Source: Burkholderia diffusa (lineage in GTDB: Bacteria > Pseudomonadota > Gammaproteobacteria > Burkholderiales > Burkholderiaceae). Taken from it: a stretch of DNA of 64,000 nucleotides. The notes beneath the pieces are model-generated. The model saw nothing but the letters and a program-made list of their open reading frames with translations. It was not told the origin of the DNA and searched no databases. Position 1 is the first letter of the stretch. Every line of letters begins with the position of its first letter. The stretch lies in assembly GCF_902499115.1 (NCBI RefSeq), contig NZ_CABVPN010000031.1, forward strand, positions 33,277 to 97,276, in the 5' to 3' direction. Position numbers and translations under genes: made by a program. Positions 60,523-64,000 of this stretch are shown in pieces.

Positions 60523-61007
60523 GATGTCTTTCCGGGTTACAGCCTGAAATGACGCGGGCGGCGGCCGCCTGGGCGGCACGCGCATATCGCACGCGCGGAA
60601 TCTGACGACTGAACAACCTCAAGCAACTTCCCCTGCCGCCGGCTCGGGCATCGAGCCCGATGCGCGAGCCGGTTCGCGAACACCCGCGCCCGCATGCGGC
60701 CGAGCCATCGGTCGCATGGCACTCGACGTTCGCCATTCGCAGTCCTGCCTGTCTCCATGCCGATCGTCCTTTTTCTGATAAGGAATCGTCGATCATTGTA
60801 ATTAGTACATGCTGCAAAAGTTAGGTCATGATACATAAAACAGAAACAGAAAAAAAAGACAGGGTATTCCCCTGTCCCGATGACGATCGCAAGGCTCCAG
60901 AAAGGTTGCTGCGCGGTATCGCGTTCATGGCGATCGCGTGCGCGGTCCCGCATGCCGCGCATCGGGCAACGCCGCGCGCCGGCACCCGCCTCCGTTCGAT
61001 GATGTAG
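60523..61007. other. long leader/intergenic region upstream of amine oxidase 1
   Basis: The distance from operator box 4 to the amine oxidase start is ~300 bases, against ~85-107 in the other three units, so this unit has a long leader or an additional promoter. I found no supported gene in it. Confidence 0.45.
60821..60876. promoter_or_regulatory. shared operator box 4 with hairpin (upstream of amine oxidase 1)
   Basis: TTAGGTCATGATACA (60821-60835) is the most diverged copy of the palindrome. AGACAGGGTATTCCCCTGTC (60857-60876), preceded by an A tract, is the same hairpin seen at 39761-39788. No gene ends just before it, so here the hairpin is unlikely to be only a leftover gene terminator. 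Confidence 0.65.
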
Positions 61008-61072
61008 GCGTTCACAATCACTGCTAGCGGCGTTCACAAGAGTGCTAGCAGCGTCCAGTAATACTGCTAGCG
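61008..61072. repeat. three tandem ~22-bp repeats (transposon-end-like)
   Basis: Three consecutive units at 61008-61029, 61030-61050 and 61051-61072 each begin GCGTTCACAA or GCGTCCAGTA and end with TGCTAGC plus G/A. Tandem ~22-bp sites are usual for transposase-binding ends of IS21- or Tn7-like elements. They lie next to a decayed dnaE2 fragment. No transposase gene is nearby. Confidence 0.6.
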
Positions 61073-61247
61073 CCGTGTTTTCCTGACTGTGAGCGCGGGC
61101 ATCCTCGAGCGACGGAGCTTCCGCACCATGACTGACGTATTTCACTTCCTTGGCGAGCCTCTGCTTCAGTTCGGCTATGGCCAGACCGCCGAAGACCCGC
61201 ATGATGGTCTCGCACTCTTTGGCCCGGCAGAGCCGCGTACGCAGTTG

Positions 61248-62231
61248 CACCATCCCGCCCTGCACCGGGCCCGGCCGCACGATCGCGACTTCGATCACCA
61301 AATCGTAGAAGCACTGCGGCCGCAGACGCGGCAGCATCGACATCTGCGCGCGCGATTCCACCTGGAACACGCCCATGCTGTCGCCGTCGCACAGCATGTC
61401 GTAGGTCGCCTTGTCCTCGGCCGGGATGTCCTGCAGTTCGAAAGTCTCGCCGCGCTTCTCCCAGATCATGTCGAGCGCGCGGCGCACCATCGACAGCATG
61501 CCGAGCGCCAGGACGTCGATCTTCAGGATGCCGAGCGCCTCGATGTCGTCCTTGTCCCATTGAATGATGGAGCGATCCTCCATCGCTGCGTTCTCGACCG
61601 GCACGAGCCGGGTGAGCTTGCCGCGGCTGATCACGAAGCCGCCCGAGTGCTGCGACAGGTGCCGTGGATAGCCGAGCAGCTGCGCGGCGAATGCGGCCCA
61701 CTGCTGGTTGAGCGGCGCTTCGGGATCGAGGCCGGCCTCGGCAAACCGCTGCAGCAGATCGGCGCGCGAGTCAAACCAGTGATGCTGCTTCGCGACGCGA
61801 TCGACGATCGCCGGATCCACGCCGAGCGCCTTGCCGGCTTCCCGCAATGCGCTGCGCGGCCGGTATGTCGTGACGGCAGCCGTCAGCGCTGCGCGATCGC
61901 AGCCGTACTTGCGGTAGATGTACTGCATGACCTCTTCGCGACGCTGATGCTCGAAATCGACGTCGATATGGTATCTCCGCCAATCCTACCGATTGCGGTC
62001 AACCATAGATTGGCCTGATGGGGCGACCTCAGTCACGCCGCGCGCGTGGCGCATGCACGAGTTCGCGGCCGATCCGCGGCCTTGGCACAAGTTGCCGTTT
62101 TGGCGCGCAAACTGCACGATGTCGTACACGGTCAGGAAATAGGCCTCGTAGCGCAGTTCCGCGATCAGCTGCAGCTTGTGCTCCATCTGTGCCTGCGCTG
62201 CGACTGGGACGCAGGCAGGGAAGCGCCGACG
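61248..62231 (-). pseudogene. dnaE2: error-prone DNA polymerase DnaE2, decayed internal fragment
   Basis: The fragment reads as the middle of DnaE2: MEHKLQLIAELRYEAYFLTVYDIVQFARQNG, GRGSAANS, then after degraded sequence with an in-frame TAG at 61988-61986, DVDFEHQRREEVMQYIYRKYG and HLSQHSGGFVISRGKLTRLVPVENAAMEDRSIIQWDKDDIEALGILKIDVLALGML, ending at IVRPGPVQGGMV. The N-terminal PHP domain and the C-terminal third are absent; beyond 61248 the similarity stops abruptly. It cannot make a functional translesion polymerase. Confidence 0.88.
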
Positions 62232-62450
62232 CACGCCGATGTAGAGAGTCGATCGACCTGCTTCATTGGTGTCCGAGCAGGCTGAGACGTACGAACGGTG
62301 CACACGGGAAGCAAGTGGACAGGCGGTGGCGCGAAAGCCGGACGACGGCAGGGCGCCTCTGAGCAAGTGGAGGAACTGCGTTACTCGGCCGAGAGGCTCT
62401 GCATCCATGAAACGCGACACCAGTGTTGATGTCCACGCAGAAAAGACCCG

Positions 62451-63038
62451 TCAGGCAGCTTTGGACCTGCGCTTTGTTGACGCGCCTTCTTCGATTCTCG
62501 CCAGTACACGCTTGCCCGAATCCACCACTGTGGAATCATGTGTCATCTGATAGCGCACAATCATGCCTTCTACGCAGAGCAAAGCATCTGCGGCGACGGC
62601 AGCAGGCGACTGAAGCCCGAGGCGGCCAGCAAGTTCAGAAATGTACTGCTCAAGCGCGTGCTTATGGGATACGGCCTGCTGAAGGTGCCCCGCGTCTCCC
62701 GTCGATCCGGCTTCGGCGACCACATTGATAAAGGCGCAACCACGGAAGTCTTCCTGCGCGAACCATTCACCTAAGGCTTCCGCGACGACGGATAACTCGG
62801 CACGCTGAGCAAAACGAGCCTCCACCTCTTCGACAAACCAGCGCATCCAGAACTCATGACGGCGGTCCAGGAACGCTGCAATAAGTTCGCTCTTGGAGGC
62901 GAAGTGCCGGTAAAGCGACATTTTTGCGACGCCTGACTCGGCGATGATCTTGTCGATGCCCGTGGCACGGAACCCGTCCTGATAGAACAGGCGCGCCGCG
63001 GTTTCCAATATCCGATCGCGTGCTGAGGGTTGTGACAT
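62451..63038 (-). CDS. TetR/AcrR family transcriptional regulator
   Basis: A 195-residue TetR protein: RDRILETAARLFYQDGFRATGIDKIIAESGVAKMSLYRHFASKSELIAAFL (about residues 7-57) is the helix-turn-helix. The C-terminal part contains EDFRGCAFINVVAEAG, typical of the AcrR group with a conserved Cys that may sense electrophiles. It is divergent from a small gene and a DUF1348 gene, with three AGACAG-AC-CTGTCT sites between them. These sites are probably its operators. Confidence 0.93.
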   Translation of the reverse strand: MSQPSARDRILETAARLFYQDGFRATGIDKIIAESGVAKMSLYRHFASKSELIAAFLDRRHEFWMRWFVEEVEARFAQRAELSVVAEALGEWFAQEDFRGCAFINVVAEAGSTGDAGHLQQAVSHKHALEQYISELAGRLGLQSPAAVAADALLCVEGMIVRYQMTHDSTVVDSGKRVLARIEEGASTKRRSKAA

Positions 63039-63077
63039 TTCGGCCCCTTTTTTACCAAATCATGCCTCCATTATTGC

Positions 63078-63172
63078 AGACAGACCTGTCTCTGCACAGG
63101 CGTCGAGAGGCTCAAAAAACCTCTTGACAGACAGACCTGTCTACACCAATATTGAGACAGACCTGTCTCAAT
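63078..63172. promoter_or_regulatory. three TetR operators overlapping a sigma-70-like promoter
   Basis: AGACAG-AC-CTGTCT occurs at 63078-63091, 63129-63142 and 63157-63170 (within 10-base arms spanning 63151-63172). TTGACA (63124-63129) and CAATAT (63147-63152) with a 17-base spacer form a good plus-strand promoter; one operator lies in the spacer and one just downstream of -10. The first site is near the tetR start. Confidence 0.85.
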
Positions 63173-63203
63173 CATTCAAGGTCGGTACGTCAAGGAGACT
63201 GTC

Positions 63204-63452
63204 ATGTGCCCCTCAGATTGCGAAGTCACTGCCCTTCATCAAGCTCTGCAGGCCGATAAGTCGAATCCGGCCACGTGGCGCTGGTACAGCGACTTGGTCG
63301 AAAACCAACGACTCGCGCTTCGCCTCAAAGAGGACCAGTGGGTCGTCGCGATTGATGGCAGCGACTTTGCATCCGCCGAGGGCCTGTACGCAGCCGTGCG
63401 TTGGGCGCACATCATGACGCACTCGGGCGGTTACATCACCTTCGCGGTGTAA
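63204..63452 (+). CDS. small conserved-looking protein of unknown function
   Basis: An 82-residue soluble protein (CPSDCEVTALHQALQADKSN at the N-terminus; GGYITFAV at the C-terminus). AAGGAG precedes the ATG at 63204, and a strong promoter with TetR operators lies just upstream, so it is very likely expressed. I do not recognise a family. It is the first gene after the operators and is followed by a DUF1348 gene. Confidence 0.72.
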   Translation: MCPSDCEVTALHQALQADKSNPATWRWYSDLVENQRLALRLKEDQWVVAIDGSDFASAEGLYAAVRWAHIMTHSGGYITFAV

Positions 63453-63578
63453 GCGGGCGAAGTCCGCCCTGCACACGGACATATCGCCAGACTAAGCGAT
63501 CGAGAACACGCAGCACTGCTCTTATCCACCCTTCGGCCCGGTATCGGGTCTTCATCCACCAGCCACTGAGGTAACACC

Positions 63579-64000
63579 ATGTCGACCAACACTGAACTTC
63601 GTCCGCCGCTTCCTCCTTTCACACGCGAATCCGCCATCGAGAAAGTCCGTCTCGCGGAAGATGGCTGGAATTCGCGCGACGCCGCCAAGGTCGCGCTCGC
63701 CTATTCGCTCGACACGAAATGGCGCAATCGCGCAGAGTTCGCGAACAATCGAGCGGAAGCGCAGGCGTTCCTCGAGCGCAAGTGGAAGAAGGAGCACGAG
63801 TATCGTCTGATCAAGGAACTGTGGGCATTCGGCGGCAATCGCATTGCTGTGCGCTACGCCTACGAATGGCACGACGACTCGGGCAACTGGTTCCGCTCCT
63901 ACGGCAACGAGAACTGGGAGTTTGGCGAGGATGGCCTCATGCAGCGCCGCTATGCGTGCATCAACGATATGCCGATCAAGGAATCCGAGCGCAAGTATCA
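63579..64000 (+). CDS. DUF1348 / NTF2-like (SnoaL-fold) protein, partial
   Basis: Open from ATG 63579 (GAGGT upstream) to the window end, 140 residues seen. The sequence follows the DUF1348 family closely: PPFTRESAIEKVRLAEDGWNSRD, KWRNRAEFANNRAEAQAFLERKWKKEHEYRLIKELWAFGGNRIAVRYAYEWHDDSGNWFRSYGNENWEF. The family has an NTF2-like cone fold and unknown function, often under TetR control in stress-linked operons. Only the last ~15 residues are missing. Probably in the same unit as the small upstream gene. Confidence 0.9.
   Translation, partial: MSTNTELRPPLPPFTRESAIEKVRLAEDGWNSRDAAKVALAYSLDTKWRNRAEFANNRAEAQAFLERKWKKEHEYRLIKELWAFGGNRIAVRYAYEWHDDSGNWFRSYGNENWEFGEDGLMQRRYACINDMPIKESERKY

Noticed and set aside
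61008..61072. CRISPR array
   Set aside because: The three ~22-bp units are contiguous and diverged, with no spacers and no cas genes.

Overview
The window is GC-rich, densely coded DNA that looks like Burkholderia sensu lato, most likely the B. cepacia complex. This rests on protein style (Gram-negative porin, TctA/TctB, RND pump, many TetR regulators) and on codon use; no 16S rRNA or species marker is present. I saw no tRNA, rRNA or CRISPR array.

Region 1 (1-17.2 kb) is a set of small metabolic clusters, most with their own regulator. A minus-strand acyl-CoA/carboxylate block carries an acyl-CoA dehydrogenase (cut by the window edge), an enoyl-CoA hydratase, TctA/TctB and a CaiB-type CoA-transferase. 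It is followed by a TetR-controlled cyclase plus fumarylacetoacetase pair with a 20-bp perfect operator, a porin, an unknown protein divergent from a TetR gene across a 28-bp operator, a TetR plus thioredoxin-reductase-like pair, and a frameshifted methyltransferase.

Region 2 (17.5-29.3 kb) is a mosaic accessory region. Four related non-coding repeats, all in one orientation (A 17556, D 20561, C 25262, B 29102), separate three cargo modules: (i) a truncated RES toxin gene, a small basic secreted protein and a class-3 lipase with a frameshifted partner; (ii) a copper-bufferin operon (bufA-bufB-bufC-doxX) divergent from an ECF sigma/NrsF pair, with a promoter of the SigF type; (iii) a two-gene Gabija antiphage system (gajA/gajB). 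No transposase or integrase is present. The repeats resemble the multi-site ends of Tn7/Tn5053-like transposons.

Region 3 (29.4-38.2 kb) is a plus-strand RND efflux operon (adaptor, pump, outer-membrane factor). It is followed by two paralogous OmpR-type response regulators, one with a stub of a membrane protein and one with a full sensor kinase.

Region 4 (60.5-38.4 kb, all minus strand) is a catabolic island of about 17 genes. Its four apparent transcription units each start behind the same module: a TTAGGTCATNATGACA-like palindrome, and on its upstream side a GGGAATACCC hairpin with a T-rich tail. The genes encode two paralogous Tat-exported flavin amine oxidases, each paired with a diheme cytochrome c, a RidA imine deaminase, a phytanoyl-CoA-type dioxygenase, an outer-membrane/periplasmic DUF1302-DUF1329-YCF48-MMPL trafficking set, a reductase, an acyl-CoA ligase, a thiolase, a DAO-type flavin oxidoreductase, an acyl-CoA dehydrogenase and two TetR regulators. 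I read this as an undescribed pathway in which a hydrophobic amine is oxidised in the periplasm with electrons passed to cytochrome c, and the carbon skeleton is then degraded as a CoA thioester. The substrate is unknown.

Region 5 (60.6-64 kb) holds a decayed dnaE2 fragment next to three tandem ~22-bp repeats (an old transposon end), then a TetR gene with three AGACAG-AC-CTGTCT operators controlling a divergent small gene and a DUF1348/NTF2-like gene that runs off the window.
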